From Pseudomonas allokribbensis (GTDB lineage: Bacteria; Pseudomonadota; Gammaproteobacteria; Pseudomonadales; Pseudomonadaceae): DNA of 64,000 nt. Positions 1 through 9,879 of the stretch are shown here, piece by piece; position 1 is the first letter of the stretch, and every line of letters begins with the position of its first letter. Location: NCBI RefSeq assembly GCF_014863605.1, contig NZ_CP062252.1, positions 5,465,001 through 5,529,000 on the forward strand. Reading direction: 5' to 3'. The translations under genes and the position numbers were made by a program. Under the pieces are notes generated by a model, which saw nothing but the letters and a program-made list of their open reading frames with translations, had not been told where the DNA came from and ran no database searches.

Positions 1-3000
1 GCCTACAGCCAGATCGGCAAGACCTTCACTGACCTGAACACTCAGGCTGCGATCAATGACGGCCTGGCGATTGCCTATGGCGCAAAAATCGAGAATGCCA
101 TCGGCTCGGCATTCGATGACGTCCTGATCGGCAACGCACTGAACAACACCCTTAACGGCATGGCAGGTGCAGACTCCATGACCGGGGGCGACGGTAATGA
201 CACCTACTACGTCGATAACGCCGGCGATACCGTGGTTGAGCTTGCAAACGCCGGCTCGGGTATCGATACCGTCATTTCTTCCCTCAGCTACACCTTGGGC
301 AACAATGTCGAAAACCTTACGCTGGTGGGCACCGACAATCTGACAGCCACCGGCAATGCGCTGAACAACGTATTGAACGGCAACAGTGGCAACAACTTCA
401 TTGATGGTGGCGCCGGCGCGGACTTCATGGCCGGTGGCGCGGGCAACGACACCTACATCGTCGACAATGCCGGCGACGTGGTCAGCGAAACCAGTACCGT
501 AGCCGGTGAAATCGACACCGTTCGCTCTTCGGTCAACTTCATCCTGGGCGCTAACCTCGAAAACCTCACCCTCACCGGCACTGGCGACATCTTTGCCTTG
601 GGCAACTCGCAGGACAACGTGCTGATCGGCAACGACGGCAACAACCAGCTGTCCGGCGCCGGCGGCCTCGACACCATGATCGGCGGCAAGGGCAACGACA
701 CCTATGGCCTCGATCAGGCCGGTGAACTGGCCCTGATCCAGGAGCTGGCCAACGAAGGCACCGACACCCTGCTTCTGACCTATGCCGCCACCTCGCAGAT
801 TGTCGATATGACCATCAGCAACCTGCAGAACGTGGAAAACGTGACAGTGCTGGGCAGCGGTGCTTTCGCAGTACTCGGCAACAGCCTGGACAACGTGCTG
901 ATCGGTAATGCCGACAACAATGTTCTCAACGGCGGAGCGGGCGCAGACACCCTCAATGGCGGCGCAGGCAATGACACCTATGTAGTCGACAACGTCGGTG
1001 ACGTGGTTATCGAAAACGGCACCTCGGCGACGGAAATCGATCAGGTTTACTCCTACATCAACTACACCCTGGGCAATAACGTCGAAAACCTTTCGCTGGT
1101 GGGTACTGACAATATCAACGCGACAGGCAACGCCCTGAACAACGTGTTGAACGGCAACAGCGGCAACAACATTCTCGACGGCGGAGCCGGCGCGGACTTC
1201 ATGGCCGGTGGCGCCGGCAACGACACCTACATCGTCGACAATGCCGGCGACGTGGTCAGCGAAACCAGCACCGTAGCCGGTGAAATCGACACCGTTCGCT
1301 CTTCGGTCAACTTCATCCTGGGTGCCAACCTCGAAAACCTCACCCTCACCGGCACTGGCGACATCTTTGCCTTGGGCAACTCGCAGGACAACGTGCTGAT
1401 CGGCAACGACGGCAATAACCAACTGTCCGGCGCCGGCGGCCTCGACACCATGATCGGCGGCAAAGGGAATGACACCTATGGCCTCGATCAGGCCGGTGAA
1501 CTGGCTCTGATTCAGGAGCTGGCCGACGAAGGCACCGACACGCTGCTTCTGACCTATGCCGCCACGGCGCAGACCAACGTCGTCGACCTGAACCTCAGCA
1601 ACCTGCGCAACGTCGAGAACGTCACGCTGCTGGGCAGCGGCAACTTCACGCTGACCGGTAACAGCCTGAACAACACCCTGATCGGCAACGCCGACAGCAA
1701 CATTATCGACGGCGGTGCCGGCGCGGACTTCATGGCCGGTGGCGCGGGCAACGACACCTACATCGTCGACAATGCCGGCGACGTGGTCAGCGAAACCAGT
1801 ACCGTAGCCGGTGAAATCGACACCGTTCGCTCTTCGGTCAACTTCATCCTGGGCGCTAACCTCGAAAACCTCACCCTCACCGGCACTGGCGACATCTTTG
1901 CCTTGGGCAACTCGCAGGACAACGTGCTGATCGGCAACGACGGCAACAACCAGCTGTCCGGCGCCGGTGGCCTCGACACCATGATCGGCGGCAAAGGTAA
2001 CGACACCTATGGCCTCGATCAGGCCGGTGAACTGGCCCTGATCCAGGAGCTGGCCAACGAAGGCACCGACACCCTGCTTCTGACCTATGCCGCCACCTCG
2101 CAGATTGTCGATATGACCATCAGCAACCTGCAGAACGTGGAAAACGTGACAGTGCTGGGCAGCGGTGCTTTCGCAGTACTCGGCAACAGCCTGGACAACG
2201 TGCTGATCGGTAATGCCGACAACAATGTTCTCAACGGCGGAGCGGGCGCAGACACCCTCAATGGCGGCGCAGGCAATGACACCTATGTAGTCGACAACGT
2301 CGGTGACGTGGTTATCGAAAACGGCACCTCGGCGACGGAAATCGACCTGGTTTACTCCTACATCAACTACACCCTGGGCAATAACGTCGAAAACCTTTCG
2401 CTGGTGGGTACTGACAATATCAACGCGACAGGCAACACCCTGAACAACGTGTTGAACGGCAACAGCGGCAACAACATTCTCGACGGCGGTGCCGGCGCGG
2501 ACTTCATGGCCGGCGGCGCCGGCAACGACACCTACATCGTCGACAATGCCGGCGACGTGGTCAGCGAAACCAGCACCGTAGCCGGTGAAATCGACACCGT
2601 TCGCTCTTCGGTCAACTTCATCCTGAGTGCCAACCTCGAAAACCTCACCCTCACCGGTACTGGCGACGTCTTTGCCTTGGGCAACTCCCAGGACAACGTA
2701 CTGATCGGCAACGACGGCAATAACCAACTGTCCGGCGCCGGCGGCCTCGACACCATGATCGGCGGAAAAGGTAACGACACCTATGGCCTCGATCAGGCCG
2801 GTGAACTGGCCCTGATTCAGGAACTGGCCAACGAAGGTAACGACACCCTGCTTCTGACCTATGCCGCCACCTCGCAGATTGTCGATATGACCATCAGCAA
2901 CCTGCAGAACGTGGAAAACGTGACAGTGCTGGGCAGCGGTGCTTTCGCCGTGCTCGGCAACAGCCTGGACAACGTGCTGATCGGTAATGCCGACAACAAT

Positions 3001-3597
3001 GTTCTCAACGGCGGAGCGGGCGCAGACACCCTCAATGGCGGCGCAGGCAATGACACCTATGTAGTCGACAACGTCGGTGACGTGGTTATCGAAAACGGCA
3101 CCTCGCCGACGGAAATCGACCTGGTTTACTCCTACATCAACTACACCCTGGGCAACAACGTCGAAAACCTTTCGCTGGTGGGTACTGACAATATCAACGC
3201 GACAGGCAACGCCCTGAACAACGTGTTGAACGGCAACAGCGGCAACAACCTTCTCAACGGCGGTGCCGGGGCGGATACGCTCACCGGTGGTGCAGGTGCG
3301 GACACGTTTGTCTTCGGTGGCGTCAACGAAATGGGTACCGGCAGCAACCGCGATGTCATTACCGACTTCAACAGTGCGCAAGGCGACAAGATCGACCTGA
3401 CGAAGTTCGACGCCAACCTGCTGACCGCAGGCTTCAACGGCTTCACCTTCATCGGTGCGAGCGACTTCACCGGCGCCGGCCAACTGCGTTTCGTCGACCA
3501 CGTGCTTTCGGGCAACGTCAGCGGCAACGCCGGTGCGGACTTCGAAATCCAGCTGGTGGGTGTAAACAGCTTCAGCGCCACCGATCTGGTGGCCTGA
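1..3597 (+). CDS. RTX (Ca2+-binding repeat) secreted protein, 3' part only
   Basis: The reading frame is open from base 1, so the start lies outside the window; 1198 residues are visible. They consist of hemolysin-type nonapeptide blocks of the GGAGNDTY / GNSGNN kind, each followed by a VDNAGD-x-V-x-E ... LGNNVENL segment. The last ~100 residues (DTFVFGG, DVITDFN, DKIDLTKFD and a closing VG-x-NSFSATDLVA) resemble the C-terminal domain of serralysin-type M10 proteins and carry the type I secretion signal. The first residues (IAYGAKIENAIG) also resemble the segment just before the RTX array in serralysins. Family knowledge: such proteins leave by an ABC/MFP/TolC system and fold on external calcium. 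No catalytic HEXXH is visible here, so the enzymatic identity (protease, lipase, adhesin) is unknown. Two hairpins follow the stop. Confidence 0.85.
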   Translation, partial: AYSQIGKTFTDLNTQAAINDGLAIAYGAKIENAIGSAFDDVLIGNALNNTLNGMAGADSMTGGDGNDTYYVDNAGDTVVELANAGSGIDTVISSLSYTLGNNVENLTLVGTDNLTATGNALNNVLNGNSGNNFIDGGAGADFMAGGAGNDTYIVDNAGDVVSETSTVAGEIDTVRSSVNFILGANLENLTLTGTGDIFALGNSQDNVLIGNDGNNQLSGAGGLDTMIGGKGNDTYGLDQAGELALIQELANEGTDTLLLTYAATSQIVDMTISNLQNVENVTVLGSGAFAVLGNSLDNVLIGNADNNVLNGGAGADTLNGGAGNDTYVVDNVGDVVIENGTSATEIDQVYSYINYTLGNNVENLSLVGTDNINATGNALNNVLNGNSGNNILDGGAGADFMAGGAGNDTYIVDNAGDVVSETSTVAGEIDTVRSSVNFILGANLENLTLTGTGDIFALGNSQDNVLIGNDGNNQLSGAGGLDTMIGGKGNDTYGLDQAGELALIQELADEGTDTLLLTYAATAQTNVVDLNLSNLRNVENVTLLGSGNFTLTGNSLNNTLIGNADSNIIDGGAGADFMAGGAGNDTYIVDNAGDVVSETSTVAGEIDTVRSSVNFILGANLENLTLTGTGDIFALGNSQDNVLIGNDGNNQLSGAGGLDTMIGGKGNDTYGLDQAGELALIQELANEGTDTLLLTYAATSQIVDMTISNLQNVENVTVLGSGAFAVLGNSLDNVLIGNADNNVLNGGAGADTLNGGAGNDTYVVDNVGDVVIENGTSATEIDLVYSYINYTLGNNVENLSLVGTDNINATGNTLNNVLNGNSGNNILDGGAGADFMAGGAGNDTYIVDNAGDVVSETSTVAGEIDTVRSSVNFILSANLENLTLTGTGDVFALGNSQDNVLIGNDGNNQLSGAGGLDTMIGGKGNDTYGLDQAGELALIQELANEGNDTLLLTYAATSQIVDMTISNLQNVENVTVLGSGAFAVLGNSLDNVLIGNADNNVLNGGAGADTLNGGAGNDTYVVDNVGDVVIENGTSPTEIDLVYSYINYTLGNNVENLSLVGTDNINATGNALNNVLNGNSGNNLLNGGAGADTLTGGAGADTFVFGGVNEMGTGSNRDVITDFNSAQGDKIDLTKFDANLLTAGFNGFTFIGASDFTGAGQLRFVDHVLSGNVSGNAGADFEIQLVGVNSFSATDLVA
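418..1191 (+). repeat. 774-bp RTX repeat, copy 1
   Basis: This is a 258-codon unit starting at ADFMAGGAGND. It recurs nearly base for base at 1723 and 2497. Each long unit holds two different RTX sub-modules: one with ETSTVAGEIDTV and GLDQAGELALIQEL, and one with NLQNVENVTVLGSG and IENGTS. Confidence 0.9.
1192..1722 (+). repeat. 531-bp shortened RTX repeat
   Basis: It shares the first ~350 bp with the 774-bp unit. It then continues into a divergent NVVDLNLSNLRNVENVTLLGSG segment and lacks the second VVDNVGDVVIENG sub-module. It is an in-frame variant that is 81 codons shorter than its neighbours. Confidence 0.85.
1723..2496 (+). repeat. 774-bp RTX repeat, copy 2
   Basis: Nearly identical to 418-1191 (offset 1305 bp). 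The only clear protein change I see is TEIDQVYS to TEIDLVYS, plus ALNN to TLNN. Confidence 0.9.
2497..3270 (+). repeat. 774-bp RTX repeat, copy 3
   Basis: Same unit with slightly more drift (LSANLENL for LGANLENL, GDVFALG for GDIFALG, EGNDTLLL for EGTDTLLL, SPTEID for SATEID). It runs into the C-terminal secretion domain at about 3271. Confidence 0.9.
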
Positions 3598-3607
3598 TAC
3601 AACCCGA

Positions 3608-3675
3608 CATCCGACCTGTTTTCACAGGTCGGATGCCAACAAAAACGCCCCGATGATTCGGGGCGTTTTTGTTGG
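3608..3675. terminator. Two tandem hairpins, bidirectional terminator
   Basis: An 11-bp perfect stem (3608-3618 with 3625-3635) is followed by a second hairpin, 3636-3675, with an ACGCCCCG / CGGGGCGT core flanked by A-run and T-run. The second can end both the RTX transcript (+) and the LuxR gene (-). Confidence 0.85.
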
Positions 3676-3694
3676 CGTCGATCGAGCCAAAGAC

Positions 3695-6427
3695 CTAGCT
3701 CAGAACCCCGAGCTCCTTGGCCCTCGCCACTGCCTGTGTGCGCCGCTCAACCCCCAGTTTGCTGTTGATATGACTGGCGTGGGTTTTCACGGTATGCAGC
3801 GAAATGAACAGTTGTTCGCTGATTTCCTGATTCGAGCATCCTTGGGCAATCAGACGCAGGACTGCCAGTTCGCGACTGCTCAACTGTTCAGTAATCGGAG
3901 AATCCTGCACCGTGCGCAACGCTGGCGGCGGGAAGTGCTCCAGCAGTTGCTGACCGACAAGACCCGGTGCGTTCAGCGACAGTTGCCCGCGCAACCAATC
4001 GGCGTGGTCTTTGACCAGGCACTCGAATGGCTGCAACACCCCGCCACTGGCTGCTTCCATTGCCTGTGCCAACGCTTTGCGGGCCTCGGGTTCGCGATTG
4101 TTCACCAGCAGCGCCACCTTCTGCGTCAACGCCATCACACTCAACAACTGGCGCCCGGTCTGCTGGCCGTTTTCCAACAGTACATTCAACCGGCCTTCGG
4201 CCAGCATCGGTTGCCCCTGAATGACATCCAGCAGCGCCTGCTGCAATTCGACATGCAACGGCAACTGCGGGTGAAACTCCGGCGGTGCCGCGGCGCGTTC
4301 GCCGGTGTAGGTCTGCCCCAGACGCGCCAGCCAGGCCTCGGCCAGGTCAATCCGCCCCTGCGCCAGCCACAGCTCGCATTTGACCAGCGTGATCATCGCC
4401 AGGTAGTAGATCGGCGGAACATCCCAGATGTGCATCAGACGCTCGGCTTCGGCCAGTTCGGCAAAAGCCCGGGCGTAATCCCCGCGGCTGCCGTCGAGCC
4501 GGGCAATCACACAGTGACCAATCAACACGCTGATATCACGACAGGCGCGCGCTTCACTCAGGCCGGCCTGCAATCGCACTCGCGCCGCGTCGGGCTGCAA
4601 GCGCATGGCCAACAGAAACCCCTCATACAGCGTCAATCGCGCGCGCACGGCATACAAACGCTGCGCCGACAATCCGCGCAGACGCTCGAGGCCCTGATGC
4701 ACTTCATCGAGCGAGCGCACTATCTCCCCCCGCGCCTGCAATACCCGGGCACGGTCGTAGTGGGCCAGCGCTTCGAACAGTGGATTGCCGACCCGCTGCG
4801 CCAGCTCCAGAGATTCGCGGTTCAAGCCCCGGGCGCGCCACAGATCGCCGTCGGCAATCGCCAGGTTGGACAAAGTCGACAAACACATCAGGCGCTGGCC
4901 GTAGCGTTTGGCCGGCAGGCTTTCCAGCGCTTCGCTGCAATACTCGATGGTCTGCTCGCGATGCCCTCGGCCACGGGCGATGATGCCCTTGAGCGCCAGC
5001 CATTGGGCCAGCATGGATTTCTGCGCGGTGGCCGACGGCGCCGGCAGAAACCGGCTCAGGTGACTGGCGAGCTCTTCGGCCGCGTCGAGCTGACACGCCA
5101 GCCCCAGCGCCCAGCTGTACAACACGATCAGGCGTGGCGTGCTGATCAGCAGACTGTCAGGCAAGTCCATCTTCCAGCGCAGCAACATGCCGACGTTCTG
5201 CTCGGCGAGCAGTTGTTCCTCGGACAGGTTCTGCACCAGATTCGCCGCCACGTCCAGGTGCCCTGCCCGCAACGCCTGCTCCACGGCCTCATCCAGCAGA
5301 CCCTGGGCATTGAACCAGCGACAGGCGCGCAGGTGCAGTGTTGCCGCGGGGACGATCGCCCGGGCGATCGGCCTGCTGCGCAACAGATCGGAAAACAGAT
5401 GGTGATAGCGATACCAGTGCCCGTGCTCATCCAGCGGCACCAGAAACACCTGATGCGCCAGCAGGAAGCGCAGAATCTCGGCACTGTCGTGGGATTCGCG
5501 CACCGCGTCGCATAACTCGCTGCAAAAGCGTTCCTGCGGTGCGGTGTCGTAGAGAAACGCCTGCACCTCGGCCGGCAGGCAGTCGATGACTTCTTCCAGC
5601 AGGTAATCACGGATCAGCCCTTCCCCGCTGTTCAAGGCCTGCGGCAACGCTGCGTCACTCCCGGCCTCGGACACCGCCAGCAACCAGAAGCGCAGCCCGG
5701 CCACCCAGCCTTCGCTGCGCTGGATCAGGTTTTCCAGGGCCTCGCCGCGCAGCGAGCTACTGTGACGGTCGAGCAACGCCAGGGCTTCGTCGTGGGTCAG
5801 GCGCAGATCCTGTTCATGCAGTTCCAGCAACTGTCGCGACAGGCGCAGACGGGCGAGATGCCAGTCCGGTCGCTGACGGCTGGTAACCATGACCAGCAGG
5901 CCATCGGGCAAATGATTGAGGAAAAATTGCAGGCAACGGTCGAGTACCGGCCCTTGGGCGAGGTGGTAATCGTCCAGCACCAGCAACAGGGGCGAGGTCG
6001 GTTGCAGGTGCAGGGCCAGCTCATCAAGCAGGCCGTCGAGCCATTCTTCGAAGGCGAACGGCTGATGACGCTGACGCATTTTCAACAGGCCGAGTGCACG
6101 GCTGCCGAGTTCCGGGAAGTAGTCCTGCAAGCCTTCGAGCAAGCGCTCGAGAAAGCGCCCCGGGTCACTGTCCCGGGCGCTCAGTCCCAGCCACAGGCTT
6201 TGCCAATGGCCCGGCAGGCTTTGACAGAACTCCACGGCCAGCGAGCTTTTGCCGAACCCGGCCGGGGCGCAGACCAGCAACAGACGTCCACCGAGCCCGG
6301 CTTGCAGGCGCTCGCAGAGGCGGGGTCGCAGTACGTATCCGTCAGGCAGCGGAGGACGGAAAAAACGTCCGTCCAATGCCGCGACGGCAACGCTTGCGGG
6401 ACCCGGAAGTGGGGACAGATCAGTCAT
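3695..6427 (-). CDS. MalT-like LuxR-family ATP-dependent transcriptional regulator (LAL type)
   Basis: 910 residues, the usual size of MalT/AcoK-type regulators. The N-terminal STAND-type NTPase has a Walker A at residues ~54-61 (APAGFGKS) and a Walker B-like LLLVLDDYH. A long helical TPR-like sensor region fills the middle. The last ~65 residues are a LuxR/GerE helix-turn-helix (SSRELAVLRLIAQG, NQEISEQLFISLHTVKTH). Family knowledge: these proteins bind ATP and an inducer, oligomerise and activate nearby promoters. It lies just downstream of the DUF1302-DUF1329 pair on the same strand, separated from it by a terminator. The likely target is that pair and/or the acyl-CoA ligase (inference). 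Confidence 0.88.
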   Translation of the reverse strand: MTDLSPLPGPASVAVAALDGRFFRPPLPDGYVLRPRLCERLQAGLGGRLLLVCAPAGFGKSSLAVEFCQSLPGHWQSLWLGLSARDSDPGRFLERLLEGLQDYFPELGSRALGLLKMRQRHQPFAFEEWLDGLLDELALHLQPTSPLLLVLDDYHLAQGPVLDRCLQFFLNHLPDGLLVMVTSRQRPDWHLARLRLSRQLLELHEQDLRLTHDEALALLDRHSSSLRGEALENLIQRSEGWVAGLRFWLLAVSEAGSDAALPQALNSGEGLIRDYLLEEVIDCLPAEVQAFLYDTAPQERFCSELCDAVRESHDSAEILRFLLAHQVFLVPLDEHGHWYRYHHLFSDLLRSRPIARAIVPAATLHLRACRWFNAQGLLDEAVEQALRAGHLDVAANLVQNLSEEQLLAEQNVGMLLRWKMDLPDSLLISTPRLIVLYSWALGLACQLDAAEELASHLSRFLPAPSATAQKSMLAQWLALKGIIARGRGHREQTIEYCSEALESLPAKRYGQRLMCLSTLSNLAIADGDLWRARGLNRESLELAQRVGNPLFEALAHYDRARVLQARGEIVRSLDEVHQGLERLRGLSAQRLYAVRARLTLYEGFLLAMRLQPDAARVRLQAGLSEARACRDISVLIGHCVIARLDGSRGDYARAFAELAEAERLMHIWDVPPIYYLAMITLVKCELWLAQGRIDLAEAWLARLGQTYTGERAAAPPEFHPQLPLHVELQQALLDVIQGQPMLAEGRLNVLLENGQQTGRQLLSVMALTQKVALLVNNREPEARKALAQAMEAASGGVLQPFECLVKDHADWLRGQLSLNAPGLVGQQLLEHFPPPALRTVQDSPITEQLSSRELAVLRLIAQGCSNQEISEQLFISLHTVKTHASHINSKLGVERRTQAVARAKELGVLS

Positions 6428-6537
6428 GGCCGGCTCTTGTTTGAATGGCTGTTGGCGGCGTAGCAGATGTCCGCAGACTAGCCTTAAACGGCGTACATAT
6501 GAAGTTGTTGCTACAAATGGCTACAAAATCACGACGC

Positions 6538-6572
6538 AAAAAAACGCCCCGAACCAGTCGGGGCGTTTTTTC
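6538..6572 (-). terminator. Rho-independent terminator after DUF1329 gene
   Basis: Perfect 8-bp stem CGCCCCGA (6545-6552) with TCGGGGCG (6558-6565), preceded on + by seven A and followed by six T. It can therefore stop transcription on the minus strand after the DUF1329 stop. Confidence 0.85.
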
Positions 6573-6596
6573 GAGGATGCGGCCTCGGGTTACAGC

Positions 6597-7961
6597 TTAG
6601 CGGATACCGTCCTGGCCCAGGTTGCCTGGCTGGAATTCGCTTTTACTGGCAGAGAAGCCGAAGTCATACGCTGATTTCTCTTCGTTCTTCATGCCCAGTG
6701 CCAGATAGCGACCCGATTGCAGGTCATACAGGGTTTCCAGCGCGTACCACGGCACTTGCTTGTCGTAGTAGTCCTCGGCATGGGCCTCGGCGACACGCCA
6801 CAGCTGACCGCGACCGTCGTAATGGTCGATGACGGCTGCCTGCCAGGTATCTTCATCGATGAAGAAGTCACGTTTGGCGTAGATGTGACGCTGACCCGGT
6901 TTCAAGGTTGCCACCACATGCCAGACGCGACGCAGCTCGTAACGAGCCAGGTCCTGATTGATGTGGCCGGCCTTGATGATGTCGGTGTACTTGAGCGTTG
7001 GCGAATCGATCTTGTAGCTGTTGTTGGCAATGTACATCTCTTTCTTGCCTTCAAGCTTCCAGTCATAACGATCCGGTGCACCGTTGTACATGTCCAGGTT
7101 GTCGGAGGTACGCAGACCGTCCGCCGCTGTGCCCGGACCGTCATAGGACACTTGTGGCGCCTGACGTACGCGACGCTGGCCGGTTGCATAAACCCAGGCC
7201 TTGCGCGGCTCCTTCACCTGGTCGAGGGTCTCGTGCACCAGCAGCACGGTACCTGCCAGACGAGCCGGCGCTGTCACTTTCTGCTTGAAGTAGAACAGCA
7301 CGTTGCCCGGGTTGGCCGGATCGTAATCCTTCATCTTGTCGCGGAACACGAACTGATCCTGGAAATACACCAGGCTGAACGAGCCGTTGGTCTGCGGCGT
7401 CGCCTGGGTCACCAGACGGGTCACGCTGCCACCGCGATAGCGAGTGATGTGGTTCCAGATGACTTCCAGACCGTCTTTCGGGATCGGAAACGGTACGGCA
7501 GTCTGGAAGTTTTCCAGACCGTTGCCACCGGCCACCAGCGTGGTGGTCGTGGCGTTTTTCCTGATGGCGGCGAACACGTCATCCGGCACGGTGGCACCGC
7601 GATGGGACGGGTAAACCGGCATCTTGAACGTGTCCGGGTAACGCTTGAACATCGCGTACTGGCCCGGCGCAAGCTTGTCCTTGTACTGGTCGACGTTCTG
7701 CGCGGTGATGGTGAACAGCGGTTTCTCACTGCCGTATGGATCGGACAGGAAGCCTTTGCTGTCGACGGTGCCGGCATTTTTCGCCAGCGGTTTCCAGGCC
7801 GGGATCGAACCGTCGGCGTTGCCCGCCATCTCGGCACCCATCGGGGTCAGGCTCTTGCCCAATTTGTCGGCCTCGGCGGCAGGGACCGCCGCCATCACGC
7901 TGGTCGCCAGCAGCGAAAGCCCCAGAACACCGGCGTGGAACAGACTCTTTGTTATTTTCAT
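6597..7961 (-). CDS. DUF1329 domain-containing periplasmic protein
   Basis: 454 residues with a clear Sec signal peptide (MKITKSLFHAGVLGLSLLAT, cleavage after SVMA). The rest matches the DUF1329 family by its overall pattern: many aromatic residues, QVKEPRKAWVYATGQRRVR, and a C-terminal AMGMKNE-like segment. The family is considered LolA/LolB-like in fold (recalled, not tested), which would suit binding of a hydrophobic ligand in the periplasm. It starts 28 bp after the DUF1302 gene, so the two are co-transcribed. The biochemical role is not established. Confidence 0.85.
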   Translation of the reverse strand: MKITKSLFHAGVLGLSLLATSVMAAVPAAEADKLGKSLTPMGAEMAGNADGSIPAWKPLAKNAGTVDSKGFLSDPYGSEKPLFTITAQNVDQYKDKLAPGQYAMFKRYPDTFKMPVYPSHRGATVPDDVFAAIRKNATTTTLVAGGNGLENFQTAVPFPIPKDGLEVIWNHITRYRGGSVTRLVTQATPQTNGSFSLVYFQDQFVFRDKMKDYDPANPGNVLFYFKQKVTAPARLAGTVLLVHETLDQVKEPRKAWVYATGQRRVRQAPQVSYDGPGTAADGLRTSDNLDMYNGAPDRYDWKLEGKKEMYIANNSYKIDSPTLKYTDIIKAGHINQDLARYELRRVWHVVATLKPGQRHIYAKRDFFIDEDTWQAAVIDHYDGRGQLWRVAEAHAEDYYDKQVPWYALETLYDLQSGRYLALGMKNEEKSAYDFGFSASKSEFQPGNLGQDGIR

Positions 7962-7989
7962 ATGGTTGTTCGTCCTGAAAAAACTGTGC

Positions 7990-9879
7990 TTAGAAGTTCA
8001 CGCCAACACTGAGGGCAACGAAGTCGCGATCATCCACCGTGCTGTATTCACCACCAAAGAAGTTGGTGTAGGCCAGGCTTGCGGTGTAAGTGTTCTGGTA
8101 TTCGGCATCAAGCCCGAGGCTGATGGCCTTGCGGCCTTCCTCGAAGTTGCCGCCAGGGCCTGGGGAGTAACCCTTGACGTCGTGGGACCAGGCCACGTTC
8201 GGCTTCAGGTTCACGCCGGCGAACACGTCGCTGTAATCCCAGATGGCACGAGCGCGATAGCCCCAGGAAGTGGCGGTGGTGAAGCCATTGTTGTCGCAAT
8301 TGCTGGAGCGGTTGCTGGTCGAAGCGCCAGGGCCGGCACCGTTGATGGTCGAGGTGTTGAGGATCTGCGAGCAGGTATCCAGGCCGCCGGTCGCCGGCAG
8401 CTCACCCGGACCGAAGACCGGATCGCGGCCGTAACGGGCTTCGGACTTGCTCTCGAGGCCGCCGACGTGAGTCACACCGACTTCACCCACCAGGGTCAGA
8501 CGGTTGGCGCCCATCACCTGATCGAAGAAGTGCGTCAGGGTGGTCTGGAGCTGAGTGATTTCCTTGCGGTTGTAACCGTGCAGATCCTGGCCCGGAACAC
8601 CATTGAGGATCGAGGCGTTGGTCAGCGCGCCGCCCAGCGGACGCACACCGGCGAACAGGATGTCGGTGGAGTTCAGTTGCACTGGCGCGTTCGGCCGGTA
8701 GCTGATCTCACCACTCCACGCCGTGCCGGTAGGCAGGGTGGTGGAGAAACTCAGACCGTAGAGACGAATGTCCTCTGGATACTCGATGAAATACTCGGAG
8801 TTACCCGCTACCACCAGAGGGCCCAATGCCTGGAACGGGCCCGGGAGCGCCTTGACGCCGTTGTAGATGGACTGTGGCGCACCGGTTGCGCTGAAGATCG
8901 GCGCCCGGCTGTGGTAGTTCATGAAGTACGCACCGAACTCGGTGGCCAGCGGATCGAACATGTACTTGGCGGACACGCCCCACTGCCCGCTGTCCCGCGC
9001 ATTGCGGTTCGGGGAGCGACGCACCAGCACGCCTTCTTCGTTGACGTCGACATTGGCGGCTGCCAGCGGGCCGAGGGCAACACCCGGAATGGTCGAGCGC
9101 TTGTTCAGCACGCGCAGGTTGTCGTCGCAACCGGTGGTGACGATGTCAGGCTGGGAGAAGAACGTGCCGCAGTTGTCGGTCACGGTCTTCTGCCAGTCGA
9201 TCTGGTAGAAACCTTCGGCCGACAGGTTTTCGGTGATGCTCTGGGACAGGTAGAACATGTTGACCGGGATCAGGCCTTCCTTGATCTCGGCGCCCGGACG
9301 GCGGAAGGCGGAAACGTCGATCGGGTTGATCGAGTTGATGCCGCCACCGATGAAGGTACTTTCACCCCAGTTCACCACCTGTTTGCCCAGACGCACCGAA
9401 CCCGGCTCATCGGCGATGGAGTAGTTGTGGTAAACGAAGGCATCGAGGATCTGGCCACCCGAAGAGCGGGCTGCCACGTCGCGGTTATGGTTGCTGACGT
9501 CCTTGTATTCCAGATCCTGGTTCTGCAGCGCGAAGTCGTACCAGTATTTGCCCCGGACGAAGACACCGGTGTCGCCATATTTCAATTCGAGGTCGTGGAT
9601 GCCCTTGAAGATCTTCGAGAAGGCTTGACCGCTCTTGAAGTTCAAGTGACCGTCGTCGGAGGTCTGGGACAGGCCCCGGCCGCCGTTGTTGACACCAATA
9701 AGATCCTTGTTCGGCTGCTGGGTCGAAATACTCATGCCCAGGGAGAGCGAGGAGTCGAACTGGCCTTCGATTTCACCGACGTTGAAGCTGACGCCGAATG
9801 CGGGCCCGGCGAGCGTGGAGGCAAGACTGACCGCCAGAGGCAGTTTCGCCCGGCGCCAGAACTGGTTTACTGAGGTCAT
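7990..9879 (-). CDS. DUF1302 outer-membrane beta-barrel-like protein
   Basis: 629 residues. The N-terminal signal peptide ends near GPAFG. Alternating hydrophobic/polar strands run throughout, and the C-terminus ends in ...VALSVGVNF, with the terminal Phe typical of beta-barrels inserted by Bam. Recognisable DUF1302 features are RLGKQVVNWGES and AEFGAYFMNYHSRAP. A GGAG ribosome-binding site sits before the ATG at 9879. It is the first gene of a DUF1302-DUF1329 transcription unit. Inference: an outer-membrane channel or receptor for a hydrophobic compound, matched with the periplasmic DUF1329 partner and the acyl-CoA ligase upstream. Confidence 0.85.
   Translation of the reverse strand: MTSVNQFWRRAKLPLAVSLASTLAGPAFGVSFNVGEIEGQFDSSLSLGMSISTQQPNKDLIGVNNGGRGLSQTSDDGHLNFKSGQAFSKIFKGIHDLELKYGDTGVFVRGKYWYDFALQNQDLEYKDVSNHNRDVAARSSGGQILDAFVYHNYSIADEPGSVRLGKQVVNWGESTFIGGGINSINPIDVSAFRRPGAEIKEGLIPVNMFYLSQSITENLSAEGFYQIDWQKTVTDNCGTFFSQPDIVTTGCDDNLRVLNKRSTIPGVALGPLAAANVDVNEEGVLVRRSPNRNARDSGQWGVSAKYMFDPLATEFGAYFMNYHSRAPIFSATGAPQSIYNGVKALPGPFQALGPLVVAGNSEYFIEYPEDIRLYGLSFSTTLPTGTAWSGEISYRPNAPVQLNSTDILFAGVRPLGGALTNASILNGVPGQDLHGYNRKEITQLQTTLTHFFDQVMGANRLTLVGEVGVTHVGGLESKSEARYGRDPVFGPGELPATGGLDTCSQILNTSTINGAGPGASTSNRSSNCDNNGFTTATSWGYRARAIWDYSDVFAGVNLKPNVAWSHDVKGYSPGPGGNFEEGRKAISLGLDAEYQNTYTASLAYTNFFGGEYSTVDDRDFVALSVGVNF

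Noticed and set aside
418..3270. Evenly spaced repeats that look array-like (CRISPR or satellite)
   Set aside because: The repeats are in frame, encode RTX motifs and are far too long for CRISPR repeats.
453..3602. Series of minus-strand ORFs of 65-153 codons inside the RTX gene
   Set aside because: They are periodic shadows of the repeats, rich in Pro/Ser/Arg, with no ribosome-binding sites.
3653..5515. 620-codon + strand ORF antisense to the LuxR gene
   Set aside because: Low-complexity Gln/Arg/His composition typical of antisense frames in GC-rich DNA; the minus-strand protein has clear domains.
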